Assembly (NCBI GenBank): GCA_030068145.1
Contig: JAPJBO010000226.1
Span: forward strand, 124,001 to 188,000
Length of the DNA: 64,000 bases
Source of the DNA: Diplonema papillatum
Lineage: Eukaryota > Euglenozoa > Diplonemea > Diplonemida > Diplonemidae
Direction of reading: 5' to 3'
Part shown: positions 11,501 through 21,570 of the stretch, piece after piece
Position numbering within the stretch: the first letter of the stretch is position 1
Layout: every line of letters starts with the position of its first letter
Notes under the pieces: generated by a model
What the model was told of the DNA's origin: nothing
The model's database searches: none
The model's input: the letters and a program-made list of their open reading frames with translations, nothing else
Program-made: the position numbers and the translations under genes

Positions 11501-11890
11501 AGTCTCAGCGTCAGCCCCGTCCCAATCGCCAACCACCCGCATTTGCTCCTTCAGCGCCAACGCCTGCCGCACGTCTTCCTCTGTGTACTGCCGTTGCCCA
11601 CTGGCAGCCCCACCGGAGTTAATGGGCTCTTCCTCTTTGTCGCCATCTTCACCTTGAGCCGTCACGGGCTCCCATCGCCCCCGACGATGCCTCTTCTGCC
11701 GCTTGTCGGCGGCTGCCGTCCTGAGCCCCGGACACGCAAAGCGCCTCATGTTCCACCCTTTCCTGCTTCCGGGTGTGGCCCGGGTAACAGAACGTGGGGT
11801 GGAAGGGGCTGCTGGCCCCACTCTTCCCCTCCGCCGCCCACCCTGTTTGCGATGCGTTTTCGGGTGGCTGTGGTTTCTCGGTTCCTTCAT
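2555..11890 (-). CDS. MidA/NDUFAF7-like (DUF185) SAM-dependent methyltransferase, four exons
   Basis: The model is complement(join(2555..3234, 4836..5222, 10407..10981, 11376..11890)). All junctions are GT-AG and all phases agree; the CDS is 2157 nt, giving 718 residues. Exon 2 carries the glycine-rich SAM-binding motif, here YELSGHNGQT at 256-265, with a following hydrophobic strand ending HMID. Exon 3 has the LCEKLRKYFPRHTLFVLD stretch, and exon 4 opens with GYNAPSIRQ, as expected in the MidA family, which includes the mitochondrial complex I assembly methyltransferase NDUFAF7. The protein is longer than the usual 400-450 residues, with a basic, low-complexity N-terminus that could be a targeting region. 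I chose ATG at 11890; ATG at 11749 is an alternative, and an upstream exon is possible. Intron 2 is about 5.2 kb and filled with retroelement remnants in the same orientation. The family call is by motif memory. Whether it methylates NDUFS2 or another protein cannot be read from sequence. Confidence 0.78.
3235..4835 (-). other. intron 3 of the methyltransferase-like gene
   Basis: The donor reads G|GTGTGT at 4836/4835 and the acceptor CTGCAG|GATT at 3235/3234. A competing CTGCAG lies 17 nt further into the exon, but only the first keeps the phase-1 frame. Inside, 4437-4500 is an inverted copy of a short repeat found again at 29786-29850. No other gene is seen. Confidence 0.7.
5263..5455 (+). 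repeat. dispersed 190-bp repeat, copy 1
   Basis: The sequence from the TTTTTAGAGTGCAAG stretch to CGACTTATTTTAGCG recurs in the same orientation at 13122-13304 with scattered differences. The shared short frame beginning MCIVSAVVAVRV is probably incidental. Confidence 0.8.
5885..6075. repeat. C/G-run hairpin and GCGCAGCGGGAA double motif
   Basis: A C-run followed by GTGTATAAGATCG at about 5921-5939 is repeated inverted (CGATCTTATACACG and a G-run, about 5960-5981), so the strand can fold back. Just after, a CCCGCGCAGCGGGAA motif followed by a T-run and GGGG occurs twice (about 5993 and 6052). A relative of the GTGTATAAG motif occurs near 57880. Confidence 0.6.
6599..7906 (-). CDS. LINE-like ORF1 (gag-like) with polyglutamine tract
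   Basis: An open frame of about 435 codons runs from ATG at 7906 to TGA at 6599. The frame is also open upstream through the motif ANDSPLTQQDDEKL at 7948-8011, without an in-frame ATG there. After an alpha-helical N-terminus comes a glutamine-rich tract of about 130 residues (7265-7670, CAA/CAG with proline and histidine). A globular C-terminal half follows, containing VDVVRRKATVCGVHSFDW and WGVTSQQGRRELLVRV, similar in layout to ORF1 proteins of non-LTR retrotransposons. No zinc knuckle was seen. It lies immediately downstream of an ORF2 3' end in the same orientation. ORF1 identity is inference from context. Confidence 0.5.
   Translation of the reverse strand: MAALSAAPSSMLDRLGDAAERASRAAAAARSQEERGVALTLLEAAISLLEAEQRNETSQGEPALSQGRPKYQGEDREGAPQQQQQQQQQQQQQQQPQPHQQQQQPHQQQQQPHQQQQQQQQQPHQQQQQQQQQQQQRQPQQQRQPRQQAQQQPQQQQRQQQRQPQQQQQQQQQNQQPQQQQQQPQQQQQPQQQRRNRPQQQEQPQQRQHQQWVDVVRRKATVCGVHSFDWNVPILESCSFEAKKEGLWVAPSVDEAETAMGVAVDAAALATEEVRYAVLCRQPFEKSEARHVLMETGVVRRMHLWTHGDVRQAGKVGKVRQAATEGGRKPGAATAVLVLTVARKHATAETWACVEKDPLTAMTRLCRRAVKATSAQTRLEAASMWGVTSQQGRRELLVRVPAGHVDAILQGWLLHDRNAVVRLVPIHHYEKPILP
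7948..8011 (-). repeat. 64-bp element-terminal motif, copy 1
   Basis: The motif is shared with 10109-10171 and 17701-17759. Its centre is a near-perfect 16-bp palindrome, CATTTGCAAGCAAATG. It follows the end of an ORF2 and precedes ORF1 in element orientation. Confidence 0.85.
8025..10073 (-). CDS. C-terminal part of a non-LTR retrotransposon ORF2, no RT left
   Basis: An open frame of about 680 codons begins without ATG (GTG at 10073), so it is a 5'-truncated remainder. Residues 68-86 form the C-x2-C-x9-H-x4-C zinc motif (CRDC...HLWWEC) that closes many LINE ORF2 proteins. A conserved middle region (ELAVDFEVH, GSMRTLGAP) recurs in the fragment at 24629-25231. Next comes a second cysteine/histidine cluster (CDACAKQKCAVC to CGTCPNADACCGRGHH), then a long RG/GG-rich tail encoded at about 8560-8790. 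The last 200 bp are matched by 17760-17980. The absence of RT and endonuclease domains means this copy cannot move by itself. Confidence 0.72.
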   Translation of the reverse strand: MILSGGMFLAARWGRNARANGGAAGTDGSPSSSASVSSTASDTTGSFDEHVSESSSSEPQRPPLDRGCRDCDLGVQDTADHLWWECPAYDEIRGRPCFAELLRADRARWPSCTRVHGVIVEGMRVEVAALHRLMAAVYTARVEAERRRLSAVQPMHPWHAAAPLPAVQHVFNFDRLPDEPPRWPYGGRAMRALKGWLSALRWTNAGEVSCVELAVDFEVHTGVDVPAPPGIRRLAANQRGKTLWTMLSTLCRLCQDLQLPSPLPAERKVRVGSMRTLGAPMLWGGLTPRPRFAGGEETHGVLGTSFPRAAAGDGKNWGGDVFPQYDAARRAQRSLRWDVPTPLPQRPRLPVLVPAAQADPLLRTQSVCDACAKQKCAVCTGMRRNYSLVVDQCCQVHHRPDDGLRIQCCRAHRLTRCGTCPNADACCGRGHHRGGAGRDGSSGDGVAGGRGRGRGRGGRGGGDDSDGDGGGGRGTGRGRARGGGRGSGRGGDRGGGGGGGRSLGESDGLTGRKRRAPSPPGTPTSRGRRRRTTKSPPKRAPPPAGRKRPAPCTPTASPAAALRARRRRRADLGDDGTGLAGPNTPRPPGPARPSSMAGPDSGPFTDSGSDPPRVTQRSRPPAGSSRLLASSASRRAYRRKRESEDSDSFSDYEIVSNCQQQLQPTRVAPRRKRGKSDPSGVT
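10109..10171 (-). repeat. 64-bp element-terminal motif, copy 2
   Basis: This copy has the perfect palindrome CATTTGCATGCAAATG and sits directly 5' of the truncated ORF2. Read in frame it gives HANDSPLPQQDDEKL and then stops after about 15 more codons. Confidence 0.85.
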
Positions 11891-13121
11891 TTCGGGTTCA
11901 GACGTGGCGAACACGCAGCTGAACTTACTGACAAGCCTGCTTCGTCCTTGTTGCTGTGTACCACTCTGCGCGGGCACAGGACGCCACGGGCTTGTGTGCA
12001 ACTGCACAGTGCGGGTGGTGTCAGAACGCGAAGCGCGCCAAGATTCGACTATTTTTAATCGCTCGGCTACTAGCTGAACCCTCGGGAGTTCGTGTGGTCT
12101 TATCGGGAGTGCGCAGCGTCGTCGAATAGGATACGGAAGGTCATTTTATTGCACTCACGAAGTTTTACGGAGTACAATCTCTACACAAGTTGGCCTATTG
12201 AGCCAGTCCACCCCTACTTCCTGGAACTGCATCGAATTCCTGCTGCTGTATCAGTCTATCAGCAGTCGTAAATTTGTTGCATTGGTGTGTGGGCCTTTGA
12301 AGCGTGGGTGATGCCTCTCGCGCTGCTCCCCTTGAGGTTCCTGGCGCATGCCAAAGCGCGCTGCCCGGGTTAAGGGGTTGCAGCTTCAGGCGTGGGCCAG
12401 GGCCAGGGAGGCTGTTCGGAGGGGTCACCACCCAATTTGTTGTTATTAGTGTGATTGTCGGGCCTTCGACTACCCTGAGCAACGCACTATCAGCAGTCTG
12501 TCAGCAGGGGTGGACCGGCTCACCTATGTTCATACAACGCCCGAGGTACGACGGATACAGGAGCCATCAATCCGTAAAGGGAAAGGCATTCGAAAACTCG
12601 AAGAAAGACACCACACATGCGACATGCTGGTACTGGTTTGCTGCAGGCGGGCAGACCGGGTCACTAGCGAGTCACGCACGCTTCACCAAGCATCGCTTCT
12701 CCCCGAGCATCACGTTTCCCCCCCTTTTGTTGTCGTTCGGAATTTCGTGAGCAGTTCTTCACAGAAACGGCTCCGGTTCATCCCTCTTTCTTTTGGGATT
12801 TTTGTTGCTTTCCGTTTTATCGAAGTTGTCGCAATGACAAAGGACCGAACCCCGGAGATGTGAAGGGTCGTTACCATTGCTTGTCTTTGGGAGTTTTTGG
12901 ATGCCAGGAAATGAGGGGAACTTGAAAAAGAGACGTTCTTGTCGCCATCCGCCACTGTAAGAGGCGTAAGAGAATGTCGTAGTAGTTAGCTTGATATGCA
13001 CCAACGATCTGTGGCAATAGACCGAACTTGATAGGCAGCAATCTGTGACGATAGACTGCGCAAATAGTAGTGTAGTCTGTGTCGTTCTAGCTTGGAGTGG
13101 TACTCCCCGATAAATAGTCCA
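11891..13121. other. 5' flank of the methyltransferase-like gene, repeats only
   Basis: It holds an inverted copy of the AATTCGATGCAGTTCCAGGA family (about 12200-12265), a 150-bp MITE-like repeat (12286-12434), and a fragment related to the 65-70-bp repeat seen at 47273-47470 (about 12990-13070). No coding gene is supported. Confidence 0.5.
12286..12434. mobile_element. MITE-like 150-bp repeat, copy 1
   Basis: This block is repeated in the same orientation at 22536-22690 with high identity. The ends of the second copy are short inverted repeats (GTGGGTGG at one end, CCACCCAC at the other), typical of a miniature inverted-repeat element. A C-rich core includes GGGCCAGGGCCAGGGAGG. Confidence 0.65.
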
Positions 13122-13304
13122 ATTTTTAGAGTGCAAGTTCGCTTAGGGATCCGGGGTTTTAAAGTCGCCGGGGTGGCCATTGACGTAAAGGTTCCTTTAA
13201 GGTATAGTATGTTAGTGTGTGCATCGTATCTGCCGTAGTGGCAGTACGTGTACTTGTGCGTGTATCTTTGTTGCCTATTGCCGACTATTCGACTTATTTT
13301 AGCG
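13122..13304 (+). repeat. dispersed 190-bp repeat, copy 2
   Basis: This is the direct copy of 5263-5455, differing by substitutions and small indels. Confidence 0.8.
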
Positions 13305-13891
13305 TTTTTTTGATACATAACACCCCACGAGAAGGCTGTGCGAGTAGTAGTCGCATTTTTGCGGAGCTCGGTGCCGACCCGAGGGTGCACCGGCACCATT
13401 CTTCCCGTTTTCTTTTCCATTCTGGGGTTCGCGTGGGACGGGATCTGGTAGGCAGCGGAAGCGACAGACCAGGCTGTGCGGGGCACGCATAAGGTGAACG
13501 CACTTGAGTGCATCGACCAAGCTACCTGTGCAGCGCCGATGCCACATTTCAAGCTTGCTGTGACCACTGCATTGCAAGTACTGCTGATGCTGCTCTTTGC
13601 AGTCGGATCGGCACCGCCCAGGCGTATGATACAGGAAACGGATTCACCAGACAGCAAGCTACTGCAGATACGTAGGCGAAACGTGTGGTGGGATGAGCCT
13701 AAAAACTCCACTTCAGACCGACTTCAGGAGCGCTGACACGAAACAATGATCAGTGATCAAGCTGTAGATACAATCGTATCTCGAGTTTGCGCATTTCCGT
13801 CTCTCACGCTTCAGCACACTTAAGCGGAATCTGGCGAAAATGCGGAGTGCAGATATCTGAGTAGCAGCACACCTGCCGGGAAGCTGGTGCT

Positions 13892-15168
13892 GGGGACATT
13901 CCCCATTATGCTATTAAAGTTTGCTAATTTCCCCATTATGCTATTAAAGTTGCTAATTTCCCCATTATGCTATTAAAGCTGCTAATTTCCCCATTCTGGG
14001 GGGGTTTTTTGCTAATTTCCCCATTATGCTATTAAAGTTGCTAATTTCCCCATTATGCTATTAAAGTGGCGCTAATTTCCCCATTATGCTATTAAAGTGG
14101 CGCTAATTTCCCCATTATGCCATTAAAGTTTGCTAATTTCCCCATTCTGCGACTGGGCTACTGGCGGTCGTAGTACCGCACAGGTAGTCTGGTCAAGACT
14201 TTTTCTGAGTAGTTTTGTCCATTTTCGAGGAAGATAATGACAATGCACTTTCTAACCGTGCCTAACGCGAGCAGTCGTTTGATGAAATCGATTCGACGGC
14301 GCTACTTAGCCTACTTTCAGTAGATTGTTTCGAGAAAACGGCTTATTTCCGAACAGTTAACTTTGCAAGTCACAGCGTCTTGGCACTGTGCTGGTCCGCG
14401 GGAAACAATCAGCATGTTCACCAAAAGGGGTCAGCAGGGTTCGCACTGACAGCTCAGCTGGTGATCTGACACCAGACTAAGTTAGAGCAGACTAAAGACA
14501 GCTGCACCGAAGCTAAGCTCTCACTGTCTCAGCTGCAGCTTCTGGCGGAAAAACTCGGGAACCATACTGCAGGCTGCACTGCAGCGTGGACCTTTGTGGT
14601 ACTCATTTGGAAATTTGATACATGAGATGAGGCTTTTCATCATTTCATGAGCCCAGTTTGTGTTGTCACAGTTGTGGATTCAGATACAGTGGAATGCCGC
14701 TGCGGTGGCCATGATGGGCGCCGGGTCAAACCCGAAGTGCCAGGGCGGGCACTTCGGGTTTGAACGTGATCCCGTCGGCCGTGCTGCCATGTCTTGGACC
14801 AACCAAGGACTCCTGAAGGAGTGTACTGAAGATTTCATGACCAGCAAGCTATTAGCCGTATCCTCACACACGTACACAAATCCAAGGGTTTGCGGGAAAC
14901 CATTCCCGAAACGGTAGGACATGTTCGTGGTAGAGGCCGCGGGAAACTGTGGAAAACGGGTGGAAACCCGCCGAAACCCAAAAAAAATGTTTTAATGGCA
15001 TAATGGGGAAATTAGCAAACTTTAATGGCATAATGGGGAAATTAGCACCGCTTTAATAGCATAACGGGGAAATTAGCAGCTTTAATAGCATAATGGGGAA
15101 ATTAGCACCACTTTAATAGCATAATGGGGAAATTAGTAAACTTTAATAGCATAATGGGGAATCACCCC
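13892..15168. mobile_element. fold-back-like element with tandem-repeat arms
   Basis: The left arm (13892-14155) is about eight head-to-tail copies of a 29-31-bp unit containing TTTCCCCATTATGCTATTAA. The right arm (about 14990-15168) is six copies of the same unit in inverse orientation. The outermost ends match as inverted repeats (GGGG-xx-ATTCCCCATTATG). The 7-bp sequence TGGTGCT lies directly outside both ends (13885-13891 and 15169-15175), as expected for a target-site duplication. The centre (14156-14989) has no recognisable transposase, so the element is probably non-autonomous. The layout is that of fold-back (FB-type) elements. Confidence 0.8.
14726..14763. repeat. perfect 16-bp stem hairpin inside the fold-back element
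   Basis: TCAAACCCGAAGTGCC at 14726-14741 is followed after a 6-base loop by its exact reverse complement at 14748-14763. It could be a structured RNA, a binding site or an older insertion end. No U-run follows that would suggest a terminator. Confidence 0.8.
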
Positions 15169-15175
15169 TGGTGCT

Positions 15176-17700
15176 GGCACACATGCGGCAGTACGCGGAA
15201 TCGGGTGTTGGCGTAAAGCGAGGGTGGTCATATCATCGAGTACCACGGTACGTATGATTGCACACCATACGCAAATTGTGGGGAACGCTTAATGAAAAAA
15301 GCAGGAAAAGTGTCACCCATTCCTCCTTCCTTGTTGACGGGTTTTTCTGCGCGAATGTTCGCAGCAGCTCGCACATGCGTTGGTTGAAGAATGAGAAATC
15401 TCTGTTGTTATGTTTATCGGTGAGTTCATTCAGACAAGAAGAACGGGTAAGATGGGAACTTCCCGGCTATTCTTCTGGGTAGGGGGCGCGAGGAATCTTA
15501 GTTACCGTAATTGGATTAATGTTGAACCGGGTAAAACCTGGGACCCCCAAAAATGGGCCTGGGTGTCCCGGGTTTTACCGGGTTCGGCTTTTTTTGTTTT
15601 TGTCAGTACTAAAGTACTTTTGGGAATATTGACACGAAGTGTGGCTCCTCGCTGGAAGACTTGTGCAGGTGAACTGATGGGGAAAACACTGTGACAACAG
15701 CCTCCAGGCGTCCTCCCCATTCACCCCCACCTGCGGAAAATAAAAAGCACGCTCGCCTAGTGTTGGATTCTCTGTCAAGTTTTACTTCTTCTCCGTTTTA
15801 TTTTCTTCCAGCGAGCACCCGTGGATACGATATTCTCCCCCGGGGTTTGCGTGCTTTGCGGAATATCGACGGGGGACGTTCGCATGCTCAATAATCAGCT
15901 CGCATCAAGGCAAGATGTGCCATCGTATCTACGAGTGGTGGTCCTGCAACATGACAGCAGCACGGGCTGTAGGATGTGCTCAAGCGGGCTGGTCCTTTTA
16001 CCCGGTCTGTCATTAACCCATTCCCCCCGTTTTCTTTCCGTCGCCACGTCACCAAATATGTTTGGTGCATGACACGTAGAACACACGTTTTCGTGTTTTC
16101 GAGGGTTCATTTTTGTCGGCCACAATTTTTTTATGCACAATTAGCCACGATTTTTGCCACAACATGTCTGCTTGCGGTAGGTTTTGGAAACAGACGGATG
16201 GAAACGCGATTAATTACCTTACCCGGAGACAATGAGTGATACAGTGACAATGAGTGATACAGTGACGATGAGTCGCATACCGCCTCAGCTCGTGTTCTGG
16301 TCTCCGGATCAAACTCTCATCAACTGAGTTGCATGCTCTTGTATTTCTTGTGGAAACTCGTCTACTCCCGTGTAGACGAGCGCAGGTTATTCTAGACTGT
16401 TTCTCATTGTGTAGTGACCTTGTGTGCTCTTTCCTTCGCCACAACACCGTAGCGCTGCGCAACATTTTTCTTCTCGAAAGCAAATGCGGGGCCCAACTGT
16501 GACAAACACGTTGCTGCACTCAGAATCGAAATCAGAACCCCCGCTTGCGCGTTCGAACAAGCTGCAGTCGCAAAAGGGTCGAGTTGAGTATAGGAGGTAT
16601 TGGTGTAGGAGCTTGCAGGTCTTGATGCTAGTATCCAGCGATGGGGATTGAGAAAGGACTAATACCGTCAGAACTGGGGAAAGACGTGGTTTGATGTTGA
16701 GCGGGCGACGGGCCGCTTTCTGGCAACCCTGTTTTGATGATTGGCTTCCCTTCTTTTTTTTTTGTAGAGGTTTGGGGGTACGGTCGTGTCTTGTTTGTCG
16801 CGAAAAAGGGCAGGAGGGGGCAGGGCTCTTGGGGCAGGATTTGAGACATCTTGTGGCTTAAGGACCGAACAAGTTTGCTGTCACGGGTGTCCCTTGTGGG
16901 CCTCTGAAGGCCAGACCAATGAGACCGTGCATATCTCAAGCAACGCTATGACAAATTGCAGCGAGGGGAATCCCAGAAGCGCGGTCCAGTGAGTCAGGAC
17001 GTTTTTGACGCCCGTCAACAATTTTCAGCCACTTGAACCAAGAGCTGCGGAGAGCAGCGGAAGGTTGCGCGTGGGTTACAGAGTTGCTTGAATTTCCAGG
17101 GTCTCCACGCGAGTTCTTCTTTGTCAACTCACTCCGCCAAGCCAGTCCATGCTCCAAGGGTGGTAGTGAAGTTCTCTCACGCTACGGCCCTGACTTCTTC
17201 CCTGAAGTTCACTGCAAGCCGGGGTTTGCTGTCACGTGTTTCACCTTTTTGGTACTGGCAAACTATGAACATTGCGAAAAAAGACGCGAGCAGCGTGTTT
17301 TTTGGCGGTTGATCAGAAACAACTGGGAGCTTGGCCGATCAGCACCCGTCCAATTCTTCTGATTCCATTCTTTTTGTTTTGGAACGCCCCCAGCTTCTGG
17401 TCCAGGTTGTGAAATTGCGGTTCCTTGACCTTCAACTAACGTCGCCACGGTTTGAACCTTCTCTTGAGAACTCTCTTTTCACCTCCGGTAAGTAAACTTG
17501 CCGTCTATATACACTGCTTCGGATTAACCCGGAATGTCCCCCTCCACATCACTTCGCAGATCTTCGCTCCTTCGTTTCCCTCACCGTCTGTCAGGGGATC
17601 AGACCCAACAAGACCTTCTGTGCTATTTTTTGATTGAGTGCAGAACACCGTACCGCTCAGAAACGACGCGAATGCTTTAGCCATCACATCAATTCGCAGA
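15176..17700. other. 2.5 kb without recognisable genes
   Basis: Open frames are short and show no family motif. A small hairpin-forming stretch around 15525-15595 contains AACCCGGTAAAACC and its inverse GGTTTTACCGGGTT. Nothing else is supported. Confidence 0.4.
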
Positions 17701-17985
17701 GCTTCGTCTTCTTGTTGCGTTAGTGGGGAGTCATTTGCATACAAATGAGTACCACACTATGCCAGCTTTTCGCTACGTGACTCCAGAGGGTCACTTTTTC
17801 CGCGCTTTCGCCGCAGTGCAACTCTAGTCGGTTGCAACTGTTGTTGGAAGTTGCTCATGAGTTCATAATCCGAGAATGAATCGGAATCTTCGCTTTCCCG
17901 TTTGCGCCGACAGGCACGCCGAGGCGCGAGTTGCCGGTAAGAGCCGGCGGGAGGGCGCTGTCGTTGCAGAGCTTCCTTCGTTTTT
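17701..17985 (-). mobile_element. 5'-truncated LINE 3' end
   Basis: 17760-17980 matches the 3' end of the ORF2 at 8025-8230 (QQQLQPTR and RRKRGKSD are kept) and runs directly into a third copy of the 64-bp terminal motif (17701-17759, palindrome with one mismatch). Homology ends at about 17980. The motif's frame continues as ANDSPLTQQEDEAL and about 60 further codons of unknown origin to 17505. Confidence 0.8.
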
Positions 17986-18100
17986 GGGCTAAGAACTGGG
18001 ATTCTTCTGCCAACCTGGGCTAGAAATCTTAGAGACTTTTTCATAGTGAAAGTTCGCTCGTGTATTAGCGTTATTTATTGTGCGAGAAAATATGAGACGA

Positions 18101-19349
18101 TGCCAAAAGGGGGAGGGGGGGGGGTTTGGGCAGATGTTTTCTGGTATAGTAAGATACTGGGCATGTGGGGTATAGGACCCATACCCCCCCAGGAACCATG
18201 TTTTCGGGCCGATTTTGGGGTCCACTGCCCTCGGAGAACCTTTTTCTGAGCGCAAAACTCAGTTGTTGTGGACTTTGAGGCCCCAGGTAGGGTTACCACT
18301 GTACAATGGCTACGGCGGCAGCACCCACCCAGAACAGGAACTTAACTCTGTTCTCAGAATGCGTGACTCGTAAATGCGTTTCGTTCGAAGAATTGGCTCA
18401 AAAATTTGCAAGGCAAGACGCACACGAAGTACGATAGGTCACAGGGCTCCATGCGGAGACACTTTAGAGCGACGAGAGCCTTTCTGATGAAAGCTGCAGG
18501 AGTTGACCCGATTGCGCCCGGGGTCTCTGTACAGAGGGCGACCGACAAAGGTGACCCATGAGGCAGCAGGCATTCGACGATCTCGTGGAGGCAACCACCG
18601 ACGTCGTGGGTCACGGAAACACTGTCGTGCACAAGACGTTCGTCGCACAAATCCTTCTAGCACAGGCTGGTGGACGAAGAAGGCCAACTAACGGCAAAGG
18701 TGTCGTACAACACGTACCGCCAGCTACGTGGTGCCCGGTTCGAACACCTGGCCGGACGTGTGCGACACCTGCAGAAGGGAACACGATTAACCATCGCCTT
18801 CGTGAGGTTACCAGCAGCAAACTCACTTCTTTCGATCCGACAAGCCGATTTCTGCCAATAAAAGTTGCCAATACTGCCAGAAGAACCTGGGGTCAGCTTT
18901 TTTAACAACCAGGGGCCTCGCCTCCTTGATGATTGATTTGCGTTGGACGACAGGTGACTCGATCCAACTTGGGGAACTGTTTTAGCTGGTGTACAGTGGG
19001 TTTCACACTGGATTTGCGGGTGTCACACTGGATTCCGCACTGGATTTTTGGGTGTCAGTGGATTTCACGCTGGATTTGCGGGTGTGGCACACTGGATCTA
19101 GCAGGTGTGCCCACGCCCGACACTTTGGCCGCACAGTTAACACCCCCACACGATGCTGGAGTGCACCGTGCGGGGCCTCGAAACCCACAGAAACAGAGTT
19201 TTGCGCTCAGAAAAAGGCTCTCCGAGGGCATTTGGCCCCAAAACCGGCCCGAAAAAATGGTTTCTGGGGGGATATGGGTCCCATACCCCACATGCCCAGT
19301 ATCTTACTATGCCATAAAACATCTGCCCAACCCCCCCCCCCTTTTGGCA
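18101..19349. mobile_element. DNA element with ~180-bp terminal inverted repeats
   Basis: 18101-18284 and 19172-19349 are imperfect reverse complements of one another, starting TGCCAAAAGG and including a G-run, GGGCAGATGTTTT and GATACTGGGCATGTGGGGTAT. Between them are frames on the plus strand: ATG at 18306 giving MATAAAPTQNRNLTLF, then pieces in other frames around 18440-18860 including VSYNTYRQLRGARFEHLAGR. These may be a broken or spliced small protein, but I recognise no transposase signature. Short tandem GGATTT.CGGGTGTCACACT units lie at about 19000-19105. Confidence 0.75.
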
Positions 19350-20877
19350 CACGGTGCAGTAGTAAACTTGTAAAATGACCCTTTTACTAGTAAATTTACT
19401 AGTAAAATTTTTTACTAGTAAAATTTACACTTTTACTAGTAAAATTTACAAGTGCACTAGTAAATTTTACAAGTGCACTTGTAAATTTTACTAGTGCACT
19501 AGTAAAAATTACAAGTGAATTCAGGTGTTTTTCAGTCCAAAACAGTGATGCATAGGGGGTTTTGCGTGAAAAATTGCGAGATTGAAAACTGGGGGAGGTT
19601 TGGTCGATGTGCACTACCCCTCGGACTGAGTTGGGCAGGGTTGTTGGGGGCCTTGATGGGAATCATCTCCCCTGATAGACAGCGGCGCCGTTGAAAAAGG
19701 ATGAGAGGAGCAGCGCGCACCCAACTGGAACTGTACGCACTGTCCAGCCCCTTTACCCTGAGACTTTTGTTGAGCTAGTTGACAGCTGCCGAGGAAAAGC
19801 GTCTACAAAATGAGAAGAAACGGAGGCAAGAGAGACGCACTGTGAGTGGTGTCGTGCCAAATTCACAACAGTGAAACACACTCTACAATAGCGACGTGAG
19901 CGGGGAGCGGGGAACCCTGGGCAGAAGCGGCCGCCTGACTGTTGCGAATACTTCCAGTCGGTCCGAGCATGCCTACCATTTCCCGACACGCTTCGGCACG
20001 GAGGCTTTGCCCAAGCAGGGATCTTGACATTGTTGTTGCCGCAGTGAGGAGTTCCACACAGCCCATCAATGTAACACTCGGGCTCGACCATAATAGTCAG
20101 AATTTGTGAGGTTTCGTAAACATGAAAAAGCGGACGAGGCAGCAGGAAGAGTGCTGAACGGACGAAGCGTCTTTGATGTGGATCAATATGTATGCGCCCA
20201 AGATGCCGCCGGCCTAGTGCAGATGGAAGAGATCGGCAGGTTTGCACGGGGGACCCTCGAGCATCAGAGAGCGACTAAACGCGCCACAGAGCAGCATCAA
20301 CGGCAAGACGCTGCACCAACTCCGGAGGTCCAGCGGAGCAGTGCGCTAGTGAGGCAATCGATTCTACAAAACGGCACAACGGAGATATGTGGTTTAGGAG
20401 GGTGCAACGAAAAGGCCACCTCTCAACACATTCTGACAGGGGGCGACACAGCGCACCTTAGATGGTTTCAGCCGGAGGCGGACCAAAGGCCGGTGTTCGG
20501 GCACCCGAATGCAGGCCCTGGACGCCTAAGCGAAGGGAACCACGCGGTAATCCGGAGTGTGGCTCTACGCGTGCCAGCTGCCCGGGAGACAAGTGCGCTG
20601 AATGGGCAACATGGGCCCTACAAGCATAGGAAGAAGGTGAGAACGCAAGCACGGCAGCGGCAGCAACACCCCAATAATCAACGACAATAAAATGAAGCAG
20701 TAGGCACACCGCGTTCGTTCCCAACACCCCGACCCGACCAAAGCAACCGCCAAACCCCAAGAAGTACTAATCTCACGGCAACAGCCCAAACAACTTCCCC
20801 TAGAACCTCGTGTGACAAGAATCCTTCAGCCCTCGAAACCCCCCGTGGATCTTCCATACCATAAGCAGAAGAAAGTT

Positions 20878-20985
20878 GGACCGGAAATATGTTGGACCGA
20901 AAATATATTGGACCGGACAAAGGTTGGACCGCGGACGACCAAAACAATTGGACCATTTTGTCCGGTCCAACATATTTCCGCCCAG
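20878..20985. mobile_element. hairpin MITE, GGACCGGACAAA family, copy 1
   Basis: CCGGAAATATGTTGGACCG at the left is answered by its reverse complement CGGTCCAACATATTTCCG at the right. Inner GGACCGGACAAA and TTTGTCCGGTCC also pair. The block is small, non-coding and foldable. Confidence 0.7.
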
Positions 20986-21483
20986 GCACGTATCCACTTA
21001 GGCGGGGTTGGGTCGATGGGCATGAGGTAAAAAATGTCCCGTGACAAATGGGTAGTCAGGCGCGAGAGATGCGTTGGGTTTCTTCTTGAGCGTACCAAGA
21101 TCGTCGTTTATTGGCGGCTCATACTTTTTCCTTCACTGTCAGCCACACAACCTCGAGCCATCTCGTTTGCACTCTGCATTTTTGCGTTTGCACTCTACCA
21201 AAGCAATGGGACAGACGGTGGACGCATCTTGGTCCACCCTCGGCACTGACCAACCGCAACCGGTCGCGATCAAACATCCTTCCGCGCAAGGAAGATCTTG
21301 TGATTCCACCACAGGGCCATGGCGACCAATGACCATGGGTGCTTCGTTGCGAGTTGCTGGAGGGAACTCAGCGGGTTACGCAGCGCCGCGCAGTGTTCGG
21401 GAACTCCACCCATGCGCGACTACGGAGTGGAGCGAGTGCTGGCCAGCCGCAAAACTGCACCAAGTACACAGAACCCCCCGAAA

Positions 21484-21570
21484 AAAAGTGGCCGGACAAA
21501 AGTTGGACCACCAGAGCCCAAAATAGGTGAGTTGGACCATTTTGTCCGGTCCAACTTATTTCCGTTTATC
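21484..21570. mobile_element. hairpin MITE, GGACCGGACAAA family, copy 2
   Basis: GGCCGGACAAAAGTTGGACCA at the left pairs with TGGACCATTTTGTCCGGTCCAAC at the right. The right end is nearly identical to that of copy 1 (TTTGTCCGGTCCAACWTATTTCCG), so the two belong to one family. Confidence 0.7.

Noticed and set aside
13894..14155. CRISPR-like array of 29-bp repeats
   Set aside because: Units abut with 0-2 variable bases and are mirrored by an inverse array 0.8 kb away, which fits a fold-back element.
20106..20690. 194-codon plus-strand frame as a gene
   Set aside because: It starts with GTG, has no domain signature and lies inside the inverted-repeat element; at best an old fragment.
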